This document shows positions 14,043-19,946 of a stretch of 38,778 nucleotides of DNA, piece after piece. The DNA comes from a virus. The notes beneath the pieces are model-generated. The model made no database searches, was not told where the DNA came from, and was given only the letters and a program-made list of their open reading frames with translations. Where the stretch lies: positions 1 through 38,778 of the IMG/VR virus record IMGVR_UViG_3300028857_000015. The stretch is one strand, 5' to 3'. The position numbers and the translations under genes were made by a program. Each line of letters begins with the position of its first letter. Within the stretch, counting starts at the first letter, position 1.

Positions 14043-15563
14043 ATGAGCGAAATAATTGAACAAATACCTTTACATATGATCACTCCAAGTAAAGGGAATC
14101 GGGCGATCGGCGGGTTTGACCAGGATAAATTGGCGAATCTTGCCGAGAGCATCAAGTCCGTCGGCGTCCAGCAGCCGGCCGTCGTTCGCGCCATGGGCGA
14201 CGGATATGAGCTTGTCGCCGGCGAGCGACGTTGGAGGGCCTCAAAGCTCGCAGGGCTCGAAACTTTGCCGTGCGTTGTCCGCGATCTCACTGACGATCAG
14301 CTCCTCAAGATCCAGGTGATCGAGAACCTGCAGCGGGAAGACGTCCACCCCCTCGATGAGGCTGACGGATACGAAAGACTTAGCGCCGAGGGTGGATATG
14401 ACCCCGAACTGATCGCCCACGAGGTCGGAAAATCATTGACCTATGTATACCAGCGCCTTCGCTTGTTGAAACTCTGCGACGAAGCACGTCTTCTGTTGGT
14501 CGAGGGTAAAATAAACGTGGCCGTTGCGGTTCTGCTTGCTCGACTCGGTGAAGATCAACAGCGCCTCGTGATCAAAGCACAGATTCAGGACTGGAATATC
14601 AGGCGCGGAGTTACAGCGCATGAGGTTGATGATTGGATCAGTATCAATATCATGCTCGAAATGAAAAGGGCAGCCTGGAAAATGACGGATGCAACCCTCG
14701 TAAAGCAAGCCGGACCATGTTCAACTTGCGAAAAACGAACTGGAGCAGATCCCGCGCTTTTTGATGATATCACAAACGACCATTGTACTGATGGTGTCTG
14801 CTATAAATCTAAACAGAAAGCAATCATGGAACGAAACATCAAAAGCCTTGAAGGAAAGGAATATTTGTTAGTTCGTGAGACCTATGGTGTTCCAAATACC
14901 CGCGGCGCCCTGTATCCCCATGATTGGAAGAAAGCAAAAAAATCTGATGTAGGTGCATTTCCAGCAATCGTTATCAACGGTCCGTCGCCTGGAAAAATGG
15001 TCTATGCGATAAAAAAAGAACAGATAAAATCGACAGTCCCGGACAGCGAAAAAAAAGATCCGGAACGGACTGCCCGTGATGAAAAACGAATAGCGAGACT
15101 TCAAGCCAGAACAAACACAAATAAAAAGCTGTTTGAAAAGGTCATGGAATCCCTCGATAACAGCGAAAATCAGCTTTCACTTCTTCATCTCTTCGCAAAA
15201 CAGGAAGTCGAATGCAATGATATCGACAACCTTGTTGACTATTACGGTTGGAAGCCGAGCGAGGAAAACCCGGATGATCCGGATTCGATCGAAACGGCTG
15301 TCTATAAAGTAATTAATCAGATGGATGCCTGGGATACGATTGGTTTCCTTCTTGCAATGAAAATCGAACAAGCATTGGATATTCCGGGTTGGGGTGGCCT
15401 GATCGCTTCATCGATTCAGCCATTTCTTGAATTGTACCAGATTAATCATGAGGAAGTACAAGAAGCCGAATACGCTGCCCTCGGGGTGACGGTAACGGAT
15501 CAAGCCGAACAGGAACCTGAAGACCAGGATGACGATGATCAGGGCGACGGGGAGGACGAATAA
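14043..15563 (+). CDS. Large ParB-like protein with zinc-type insert (second of two)
   Basis: 506 residues. The N-terminal ParB/Spo0J domain has the CTP-binding motif AGERRWRA (59-66) and VIENLQREDVHPLDEADGY (about 96-114), followed by the HTH region (IAHEVGKSLTYVYQRLRLL). A middle CSTC...C...C segment (about 228-260) could bind zinc. The C-terminus is acidic and ends in an Asp/Glu run. Length is nearly twice a standard ParB. It lies between recombination genes and SSB, and no ParA is present, so a replication or nucleoprotein role is as likely as partition. Confidence 0.8.
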   Translation: MSEIIEQIPLHMITPSKGNRAIGGFDQDKLANLAESIKSVGVQQPAVVRAMGDGYELVAGERRWRASKLAGLETLPCVVRDLTDDQLLKIQVIENLQREDVHPLDEADGYERLSAEGGYDPELIAHEVGKSLTYVYQRLRLLKLCDEARLLLVEGKINVAVAVLLARLGEDQQRLVIKAQIQDWNIRRGVTAHEVDDWISINIMLEMKRAAWKMTDATLVKQAGPCSTCEKRTGADPALFDDITNDHCTDGVCYKSKQKAIMERNIKSLEGKEYLLVRETYGVPNTRGALYPHDWKKAKKSDVGAFPAIVINGPSPGKMVYAIKKEQIKSTVPDSEKKDPERTARDEKRIARLQARTNTNKKLFEKVMESLDNSENQLSLLHLFAKQEVECNDIDNLVDYYGWKPSEENPDDPDSIETAVYKVINQMDAWDTIGFLLAMKIEQALDIPGWGGLIASSIQPFLELYQINHEEVQEAEYAALGVTVTDQAEQEPEDQDDDDQGDGEDE

Positions 15564-16034
15564 ATGGCAGACGTCAATCACGTTATTCTTATCGGCCGCC
15601 TCACCCGCGATGCAGAACTGAAATACACCTCCGGAGGCATGGCTGTCTGTAAATTCGCTATTGCGGTCAATAAGCGCCGGAAGCAGGGTGAAGAGTGGGT
15701 CGAAGAAGCTAACTTTTTCGATATCGTTCTCTGGGGCCGGTCCGGCGAATCCCTGAACCAATACCTCGTGAAGGGTAAGCAGATCGCCGTGGAGGGTGAA
15801 CTGAATCAAAACCGATGGGAGCAGGACGGGCAGGCCCGGAGCAAGATCGAGATTATGGCGAATAACGTCCAGCTTCTCGGTGGGCAGGCACCGGCCGGGG
15901 GCGGGCAAGGGACGGCAAGCGGCGGGCAGGGACCGGCAAGCGATGGGCGCCCCTATCAGAAACGCGCTGACACGAAAAACACAGCGCGGGGGAACGCTGA
16001 ACCGCCTGATTTCCCCGACGATATTCCATTTTAA
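15564..16034 (+). CDS. ssb: Single-stranded DNA-binding protein
   Basis: 156 residues starting right after the ParB-like stop. The OB-fold core (NHVILIGRLTRDAELKYTSG, FDIVLWGRSGESL, VEGELNQNRWEQDGQ) is canonical. A Gly/Gln/Ala repeat linker with GGGQG and GGQGP units (about 108-130) leads to the acidic tip DFPDDIPF, which recruits partner proteins. It coats ssDNA during phage replication and recombination, matching the neighbouring nuclease genes. Confidence 0.95.
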   Translation: MADVNHVILIGRLTRDAELKYTSGGMAVCKFAIAVNKRRKQGEEWVEEANFFDIVLWGRSGESLNQYLVKGKQIAVEGELNQNRWEQDGQARSKIEIMANNVQLLGGQAPAGGGQGTASGGQGPASDGRPYQKRADTKNTARGNAEPPDFPDDIPF

Positions 16035-16049
16035 CCAAGGAGGATGAAT

Positions 16050-16247
16050 ATGGACAGAAAAAGCATTGTTTTAGCATGGAAAAAAGATCATGCTCCAAAA
16101 ATTGAACAGCGGTCCCTTTCTGTTCGTATTCTTCCGGGTTATCGACTGGACTTCGGAGATCGTGAGCAGCTTCAGCTCAATTTTGAAGGAATTGAAGTAC
16201 GTGAGAATAACCCGAAACTGGCAGTACTATACCGTCGGTTTATCTAA
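16050..16247 (+). CDS. Hypothetical small protein
   Basis: 65 residues from ATG 16050, six bases after AAGGAGG; an ATG at 16044 abuts the ribosome site and is unlikely. It is basic and beta-rich (SLSVRILPGYRLDFGDREQLQL), with no membrane segment or metal motif. No family recognised. It continues the operon after ssb. Confidence 0.55.
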   Translation: MDRKSIVLAWKKDHAPKIEQRSLSVRILPGYRLDFGDREQLQLNFEGIEVRENNPKLAVLYRRFI

Positions 16248-16261
16248 ACTGGAGGATTAAA

Positions 16262-16630
16262 ATGGGACAACTGATAGTAATTGCATCGTTAACAATTTTG
16301 TTTTTTGGATTTGTAGCCTTTCTTTGTTGGTTGGTTACAGATGATAAATATTCAACGGCAATCGCACTGCAAGCCGAACGTGCAAATCCGAAGGTGTGGG
16401 ATGGTGCAGAACCGAGCGAAACGACAGCGGAAGTATTCTTTGGTGGTTCAGTTTTAATGGACGGATCACCAAGAAAAACATACACCCGCGAACTTCCGAA
16501 AACGAGAGCAAGGGAGATAGCGGAGGAAGCGTGGAACCGTCTTAATGAAGTTCATAATAATGAACGGACGGTCGACGCAATCGAATCAGCGATCCTGAAA
16601 GCACAGGCAGAATGGGAGGAGGGGAGATGA
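16262..16630 (+). CDS. Membrane-anchored hypothetical protein
   Basis: 122 residues with GGAGG 7 bases upstream. The N-terminal segment (LIVIASLTILFFGFVAFLCW, about residues 4-23) is one transmembrane helix. The remainder is soluble and charged, ending in a helix (AIESAILKAQAEWEEGR). No family recognised. It is the last phage gene before the cassette array, whose first recombination core lies 29 bases after the stop. Confidence 0.6.
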   Translation: MGQLIVIASLTILFFGFVAFLCWLVTDDKYSTAIALQAERANPKVWDGAEPSETTAEVFFGGSVLMDGSPRKTYTRELPKTRAREIAEEAWNRLNEVHNNERTVDAIESAILKAQAEWEEGR

Positions 16631-16635
16631 GTATA

Positions 16636-16653
16636 TTAGGCTGAACTGCCTAA
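16636..16653. repeat. Inverted repeat at the left boundary of the cassette array
   Basis: TTAGGC (16636-16641) and GCCTAA (16648-16653) form a 6-bp inverted repeat around TGAACT, just before the first cassette core GTTGGAT (16659-16665). The arms resemble integron core halves (GTTAGGC/GCCTAAC) lacking one base each. This may mark a degenerate attachment site or the original insertion point. Confidence 0.4.
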
Positions 16654-16676
16654 TTATTGTTGGATGGACACTTTTG

Positions 16677-16696
16677 CCGTGTAACAAGTTACACGG
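16677..16696 (+). promoter_or_regulatory. Cassette 1 leader hairpin
   Basis: CCGTGTAAC (16677-16685) and GTTACACGG (16688-16696) are a perfect 9-bp inverted repeat, flanked by GGACA on both sides, upstream of the AGGAGG site of the cassette gene. The same arrangement occurs in every cassette. Confidence 0.6.
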
Positions 16697-16731
16697 ACAC
16701 GCGCCACGTCGCCAATTCAGGAGGAAACGAA

Positions 16732-16947
16732 ATGGATTTACACGGACAGATTATGAACATTCAAATTACCAGCGCCAACATCGGAAAAGCCGTGGAGGCT
16801 GGCATGGCCTACGATAATGACTGGGAAAGTCGCCTGGCGCTGGCCTACAAAATGGGTCATCGTGATGCAAGACACGCCGCCGCTGATTTGGCGACTATCC
16901 AACAACAAGTTCAACCGGACGGCGCGGACAAGCCGCTTGCCGGTTAA
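16732..16947 (+). CDS. Cassette 1 protein, hypothetical
   Basis: 71 residues from ATG 16732, behind AGGAGG; an upstream in-frame start at 16657 would cross the cassette junction and is rejected. The sequence begins MDLHGQIMNIQITSANIGKA and is helical with several His and Asp residues. The last 14 codons and the stop are encoded by the attC site itself, so the C-terminus is shaped by the recombination site. No family recognised. As usual in cassettes there is no promoter of its own; expression would come from the phage early transcript. Confidence 0.7.
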   Translation: MDLHGQIMNIQITSANIGKAVEAGMAYDNDWESRLALAYKMGHRDARHAAADLATIQQQVQPDGADKPLAG

Positions 16948-16960
16948 CTTAATGTTAGCT
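16897..16960 (+). repeat. attC site 1 (64 bp)
   Basis: Outer cores ATCCAAC (16897-16903) and GTTAGCT (16954-16960). Inner arms AAGTT-C-AACCGG (16907-16918) and CCGGTT-AACTT (16940-16950) pair perfectly except for the extra C16912, the extrahelical base that integron integrase reads on the folded bottom strand. Confidence 0.9.
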
Positions 16961-16970
16961 CGACAACCAG

Positions 16971-16994
16971 CCGCCTTCAATAAATCGAAGGCGG
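16971..16994 (+). promoter_or_regulatory. Cassette 2 leader hairpin
   Basis: CCGCCTTC (16971-16978) pairs with GAAGGCGG (16987-16994) around 8 bases. It is followed by ACAAGTTGCGGGAAG and the AAAAGGAG ribosome site, nearly identical to the leader of cassette 3. Confidence 0.6.
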
Positions 16995-17025
16995 ACAAGT
17001 TGCGGGAAGAAAAAGGAGCTTTACC

Positions 17026-17262
17026 GTGGAAATAAAAGACATTGTTTTGAAACTGACTGGCCCGGTCGATCCGGTCGGCGAATCTAATGCAGACGATTAC
17101 CGTTTTGAAAACCTCAAGACGCTTTGCAAGCTTACGGAGCACCTTGTATGCGTAATCGACGAGGTTAGCTATCGCAATAAAGACCGTGCCGAATACTCAA
17201 TGAGCCGCGCCGGAAGATACGCTTTCGACTTCATTGACAAGAAGTTGAATATCAAAGAGTAG
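17026..17262 (+). CDS. Cassette 2 protein, hypothetical
   Basis: 78 residues from GTG 17026 with AAAAGGAG seven bases upstream. It begins MEIKDIVLKLTGPVDPVGES and continues as helices (FENLKTLCKLTEHLVCVI, then AEYSMSRAGRYAFDFIDK). The pattern resembles small uncharacterised proteins found in other phages and mobile elements, but I give no function. The TAG stop at 17260-17262 overlaps the attC core, so the cassette has almost no spare sequence. Confidence 0.75.
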   Translation: MEIKDIVLKLTGPVDPVGESNADDYRFENLKTLCKLTEHLVCVIDEVSYRNKDRAEYSMSRAGRYAFDFIDKKLNIKE

Positions 17263-17318
17263 CTAACAACATGTTCCACCTGACAATCAGTAGATTGCAG
17301 GTGAACAAAATGTTAGAA
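17261..17318 (+). repeat. attC site 2 (58 bp)
   Basis: Outer cores AGCTAAC (17261-17267) and GTTAGAA (17312-17318). Arms TGTTC-C-ACCTG (17272-17282) and CAGGT-GAACA (17298-17307) pair with the single extrahelical C17277. The apex contains an additional CAATC/GATTG stem. Confidence 0.9.
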
Positions 17319-17328
17319 CGACAAACAA

Positions 17329-17357
17329 CCGTGTACCGGCCTTCGGCCACTACACGG
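17329..17357 (+). promoter_or_regulatory. Cassette 3 leader hairpin
   Basis: CCGTGTA (17329-17335) pairs with TACACGG (17351-17357), with an inner GGCC-TTC-GGCC stem. It is followed by ATAATTTGCGGGAAG and AAAAGGAG. Confidence 0.6.
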
Positions 17358-17386
17358 ATAATTTGCGGGAAGAAAAGGAGAAGAAC

Positions 17387-17767
17387 ATGAAGAAAGCATT
17401 TATCGCTATTCTTGTGGCTGTTGTGATTGCAGTATCAATCACCGGATGTACCGAGGCAGAAGTAGCCTCGAACAATCTTTCAAAAGAGGCAGATCAGTTC
17501 AACGTATACCGACGGGTCGTGTTCTACAACGGAATTACCGACCAATACATTCTGGAAATTGACGGATATTGTTCCGTCGAGTTTCTTACCGACAAATTTG
17601 TCGTAACCGTAAAGACGGATGACGGGAAATACATGAAACATTATCTTGGCCGCGCCGACAATGTTTTCCCGTTTGTGGAACAGCTTGACTCAAGAGGCGT
17701 ATCTACCAGACAGTACAAGGTTATTTTCAGGCCGTCCGTAATTATCCCCGACATTGACTTAAAGTAA
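17387..17767 (+). CDS. Cassette 3 beta-sandwich-type lipoprotein
   Basis: 126 residues from ATG 17387 behind AAAAGGAG. A signal peptide with lipobox ends ITGC (Cys21), so the mature protein is lipid-anchored in the envelope. The following sequence (SKEADQFNVYRRVVFYNG, DQYILEIDGYCSVEF, KYMKHYLGRADNVFPF, QYKVIFRPSVIIPDIDLK) matches, from memory, a family of small beta-sandwich lipoproteins found in phages and prophages of Proteobacteria and other bacteria. Lipoproteins of this kind are plausible superinfection-exclusion factors, but that role is inference. The stop lies 4 bases before the attC 3 core. Confidence 0.8.
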   Translation: MKKAFIAILVAVVIAVSITGCTEAEVASNNLSKEADQFNVYRRVVFYNGITDQYILEIDGYCSVEFLTDKFVVTVKTDDGKYMKHYLGRADNVFPFVEQLDSRGVSTRQYKVIFRPSVIIPDIDLK

Positions 17768-17771
17768 GAGT

Positions 17772-17905
17772 TTCTAACAACAAGTTCAACCTGACAAGCC
17801 CAAATGTACTCACGTTGGTAAATACGAGTGTTGCGGGTCATGGAACAGTTGGGACGATACCTGTAAGTTTCCGGGAGGGGCTTGCAGGTTAACTTAATGT
17901 TAGGC
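17772..17905 (+). repeat. attC site 3, long form (134 bp)
   Basis: Outer cores TTCTAAC (17772-17778) and GTTAGGC (17899-17905). Arms AAGTT-C-AACCTG (17782-17793) and CAGGTT-AACTT (17885-17895) pair with extrahelical C17787, and CAAGCCC/GGGCTTG extends the stem. The apex holds about 80 bases of extra sequence, making it more than twice the length of the other three. Confidence 0.85.
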
Positions 17906-17914
17906 TGACAACTA

Positions 17915-17941
17915 CGGTATAACCGCTACACGCTTATACCG
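17915..17941 (+). promoter_or_regulatory. Cassette 4 leader hairpin
   Basis: CGGTATAA (17915-17922) pairs perfectly with TTATACCG (17934-17941). It is followed by ACACGTTGC and AAAAGGAG. Confidence 0.6.
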
Positions 17942-17963
17942 ACACGTTGCAAAAGGAGTTTAT

Positions 17964-18146
17964 ATGGCATTGTTTGACATGGATTTTGAATACCAGTGTC
18001 CGCATTGCGGATACCATTTTCTCGATGAACACGATCTTGAAAAAGAAACGTGCGAACATACGGTTGTCTGCGATGAGTGTGGTAAGAAATATACCATAAA
18101 ATCAAAGGCAGTAATAAACATAGAAGTTGATGTAACGAAAGCCTAA
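17964..18146 (+). CDS. Cassette 4 zinc-ribbon protein
   Basis: 60 residues with AAAAGGAG upstream. CPHC (residues 12-15) and CDEC (36-39) give a four-cysteine zinc ribbon, with another Cys and several His between. Such mini zinc-ribbons bind nucleic acid or partner proteins, including transcription factors. The TAA stop (18144-18146) lies within the GCCTAAC core of attC 4, so the gene fills the cassette completely. Confidence 0.8.
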   Translation: MALFDMDFEYQCPHCGYHFLDEHDLEKETCEHTVVCDECGKKYTIKSKAVINIEVDVTKA

Positions 18147-18198
18147 CAACTGCTTCAACTCGACTCGCGGTAGCTCGCGAGTTAAGCAAATGTTAGGA
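18141..18198 (+). repeat. attC site 4 (58 bp)
   Basis: Outer cores GCCTAAC (18141-18147) and GTTAGGA (18192-18198). Arms TGCTT-C-AACTCG (18151-18162) and CGAGTT-AAGCA (18178-18188) pair with extrahelical C18156. The apex is GC-rich and offers an alternative CTCGCG/CGCGAG stem. Confidence 0.9.
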
Positions 18199-18208
18199 CG
18201 ACCGACAG

Positions 18209-18235
18209 CCGCATATCGGCTACGCCAATACGCGG
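18209..18235 (+). promoter_or_regulatory. Cassette 5 leader hairpin
   Basis: CCGCATAT (18209-18216) pairs with ATACGCGG (18228-18235) with one mismatch. An AGCCG/CGGCT stem competes. It is followed by ACAATTCGCGAAAGGAT, the divergent form of the leader tail seen in cassettes 2-4. Confidence 0.5.
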
Positions 18236-18259
18236 ACAATTCGCGAAAGGATAAAAAGG

Positions 18260-18508
18260 ATGGAAATACGATGTTTATTCGCGCAAAGAAAATGTAGTTA
18301 CGAGGGGCAGTATGCGCCGGAATTACTCGCCGCCATAGATGAATACGGCGACGATGAAAACCCTGATTATCTGAATGAATCGCAGGAGAAAGCCGACAGC
18401 GATAACGATTTGCTTTTCTCAAAGCGGATTACTATATCAGTTCCCGAAGAAAAATTTGACGAAGTTTTCTTTGGTGAAAATCAGTTGGAAGGATCAATCA
18501 AACTATAG
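18260..18508 (+). CDS. Cassette 5 acidic protein, hypothetical
   Basis: 82 residues beginning MEIRCLFAQRKCSYEGQY. The middle is strongly acidic (DEYGDDENPDYLNESQEKAD) and the end has a beta-rich segment (KRITISVPEEKFDEVFF). A GAAAGGAT ribosome site precedes it. It follows a normal attC and cassette leader, but no matching 3' core (TCCTAAC) is found before the next gene, so this cassette has lost its own attC or the gene has become fixed in the phage operon. No family recognised. Confidence 0.6.
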   Translation: MEIRCLFAQRKCSYEGQYAPELLAAIDEYGDDENPDYLNESQEKADSDNDLLFSKRITISVPEEKFDEVFFGENQLEGSIKL

Positions 18509-18521
18509 CGGGAGTAAATAA

Positions 18522-18764
18522 ATGATTCAGCCGGATTTTTTCCTGGAACCGATTGAGGAAAACCGAGAATCGAAGCTCATAATGGATATCTGGCATTGCA
18601 TCGTTTTCGCGCATCCGCTTCCAGGAATGTGGATTCAAGAGATGGGCCCGGATCAAATCAGAAAGGGGTTATCAGTTTTGGATACTTATTTTAGCGAGAC
18701 CGAGAAAGAAATAAACGAGCGATTACAAAAAATTGAAGCGCTTTTAGAGAGCGTGGGACTTTAA
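18522..18764 (+). CDS. Hypothetical small protein
   Basis: 80 residues with GGGAG upstream, 13 bases after the cassette 5 gene. Two helices are evident (LIMDIWHCIVFAHPL and ETEKEINERLQKIEALLESV), the latter coiled-coil-like. No family recognised. It is the first gene after the cassette array and precedes the replication initiator, so it is probably phage-derived. Confidence 0.55.
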   Translation: MIQPDFFLEPIEENRESKLIMDIWHCIVFAHPLPGMWIQEMGPDQIRKGLSVLDTYFSETEKEINERLQKIEALLESVGL

Positions 18765-18800
18765 GAAAATTAGGAATATAGGGTAGGGGGAAAACAGATT

Positions 18801-19946
18801 ATGGGCGAGGTTCAACGATATATATCTTCATCATTTTGGTCAGACGATTGGGTAGATTCTCTTTCTATCCAGGGAAAATTGCTCTATATGTACCTGCTTA
18901 CTAACGAATGTACAAATATTGCCGGCGTCTACAAAATCACCATGAAACGCATGAAAGATGATACAGGAATTCCGAGAGATGAAATCAAAACACTCTTGGA
19001 AGGATTTGAGGAAAAACGAAAAGTATTCTACTTTCAAGAATATATGATCATTCCAAAATGGCCAAAACACCAACGAATCGGTGAGCGAAGTACCCTTTGC
19101 ATGGGTATGTATGCAGCCCTTCGGGGCCTTCCGATCGAGATCAGGGCATTCCTTTGTTCTGATCCGAACCACTATATCTATGATTTACGCAAGGTTTTCG
19201 ACAATTTCGATCAATATGTAAAGATGATAGACGATGCCAAAAAAGGGATAGACGACCCCGAAAATGGCATAGACGACCACCTAAAACAGCCTTTAGGTGC
19301 TGAAAACACCGAAAATACCGATCGTCTATCTCATAAGTTAGATTTAGATCTTGATTCTGATATTGATCTTGATTCTGATTTAGAAATAAGAAGTAGTGGT
19401 AGTAATCTTAATGTAGTTTCCCCTGAGGAAAAACAACCACCACTTTCCTTACTCAGAGAATCAGTCAAAGAATCCGGATACATCATCGACGACAAGATCG
19501 CCGAAAAGTTCCAGAACTCGAAAATCCCGGAAGAGTGGACTCAGGGTCAGAAATCATTCTTCGCATATGCGAAGATCTGCATTGACGAGAAATATCCAGA
19601 AAAACCAGTATCCGAGAAACGGACACTTTTCATAACTGCCGTTCAGACCTGGGAGAACCTTCGAGAAGAATATCCAGCCTGGAAGAATTCTCAAGAAAAA
19701 ATCGAACAGACGGCCGCGAAGAAACAGGCTATTAACAACAAACCGACGCACTGCGAAAAATGCCAGGTAGAACTGAGTTTCAAAACGTCACTTCCGAGAT
19801 GCCCATCATGCAAGGGCTTTTATGAGTTTGACTCGAAATCCGGAAAGTATGTATTTTCAGAGACTTTCAAACCGACTACCCAGGGAGTCATGAACGAAAT
19901 CAGGCACAAAGAGACATTTCAGTCCGGAGTTCCAGATTTTGTGTGA
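18801..19946 (+). CDS. Replication initiator / replisome-organiser-like protein
   Basis: 381 residues. The N-terminal part (YISSSFWSDDWVDSLSIQGK, LLYMYLLTNECTNIAGVYKI) matches the winged-helix N-terminal domain of phage replisome organisers, where a replication-initiation protein recognises its origin. The centre (about 140-205) is low-complexity with a 7-residue IDD repeat and an Asp/Leu run; its DNA contains the candidate origin. The C-terminal third has CEKC...CPSC, a zinc ribbon, probably for helicase-loader or DNA contact. The layout parallels lambda O, with the origin inside the initiator gene. Confidence 0.75.
   Translation: MGEVQRYISSSFWSDDWVDSLSIQGKLLYMYLLTNECTNIAGVYKITMKRMKDDTGIPRDEIKTLLEGFEEKRKVFYFQEYMIIPKWPKHQRIGERSTLCMGMYAALRGLPIEIRAFLCSDPNHYIYDLRKVFDNFDQYVKMIDDAKKGIDDPENGIDDHLKQPLGAENTENTDRLSHKLDLDLDSDIDLDSDLEIRSSGSNLNVVSPEEKQPPLSLLRESVKESGYIIDDKIAEKFQNSKIPEEWTQGQKSFFAYAKICIDEKYPEKPVSEKRTLFITAVQTWENLREEYPAWKNSQEKIEQTAAKKQAINNKPTHCEKCQVELSFKTSLPRCPSCKGFYEFDSKSGKYVFSETFKPTTQGVMNEIRHKETFQSGVPDFV
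19226..19379 (+). other. Candidate replication origin (iterons plus AT-rich repeats)
   Basis: GATAGACGA occurs at 19226-19234 and 19247-19255 and as CATAGACGA at 19268-19276, an exact 21-bp period. The surrounding unit also repeats (Y-S-C-C followed by an A-run and GG). The perfect inverse TCGTCTATC lies at 19322-19330. An 8-bp hairpin CACCTAAA/TTTAGGTG is at 19278-19299. An AT-rich tract follows, with the 15-mer GATCTTGATTCTGAT at 19347-19361 and 19365-19379. Confidence 0.65.

Larger units (their letters stand above)
16659..18508 (+). mobile_element. Integron gene-cassette array without integrase (CALIN-like), inside the phage genome
   Basis: Five one-gene cassettes in the same orientation: 16660-16954, 16955-17312, 17313-17899, 17900-18192 and an incomplete one from 18193. 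Four attC sites separate them. For the four complete cassettes the 5' core and the 3' core are exact reverse complements: GTTGGAT/ATCCAAC, GTTAGCT/AGCTAAC, GTTAGAA/TTCTAAC, GTTAGGC/GCCTAAC. This is expected if each entered as a circle through attC recombination. No intI gene is in the window. The array sits between early replication genes, like a moron block. Confidence 0.9.

Noticed and set aside
16897-16960. attC hairpins read as intrinsic terminators
   Set aside because: None of the four is followed by a T-run, and the extrahelical base and core pairing fit attC instead.
16659-18200. Spaced repeats resembling a CRISPR array
   Set aside because: Repeats are imperfect, flanked by matched 7-base cores, and the intervening units are whole genes with ribosome sites; they are attC sites, not CRISPR repeats.
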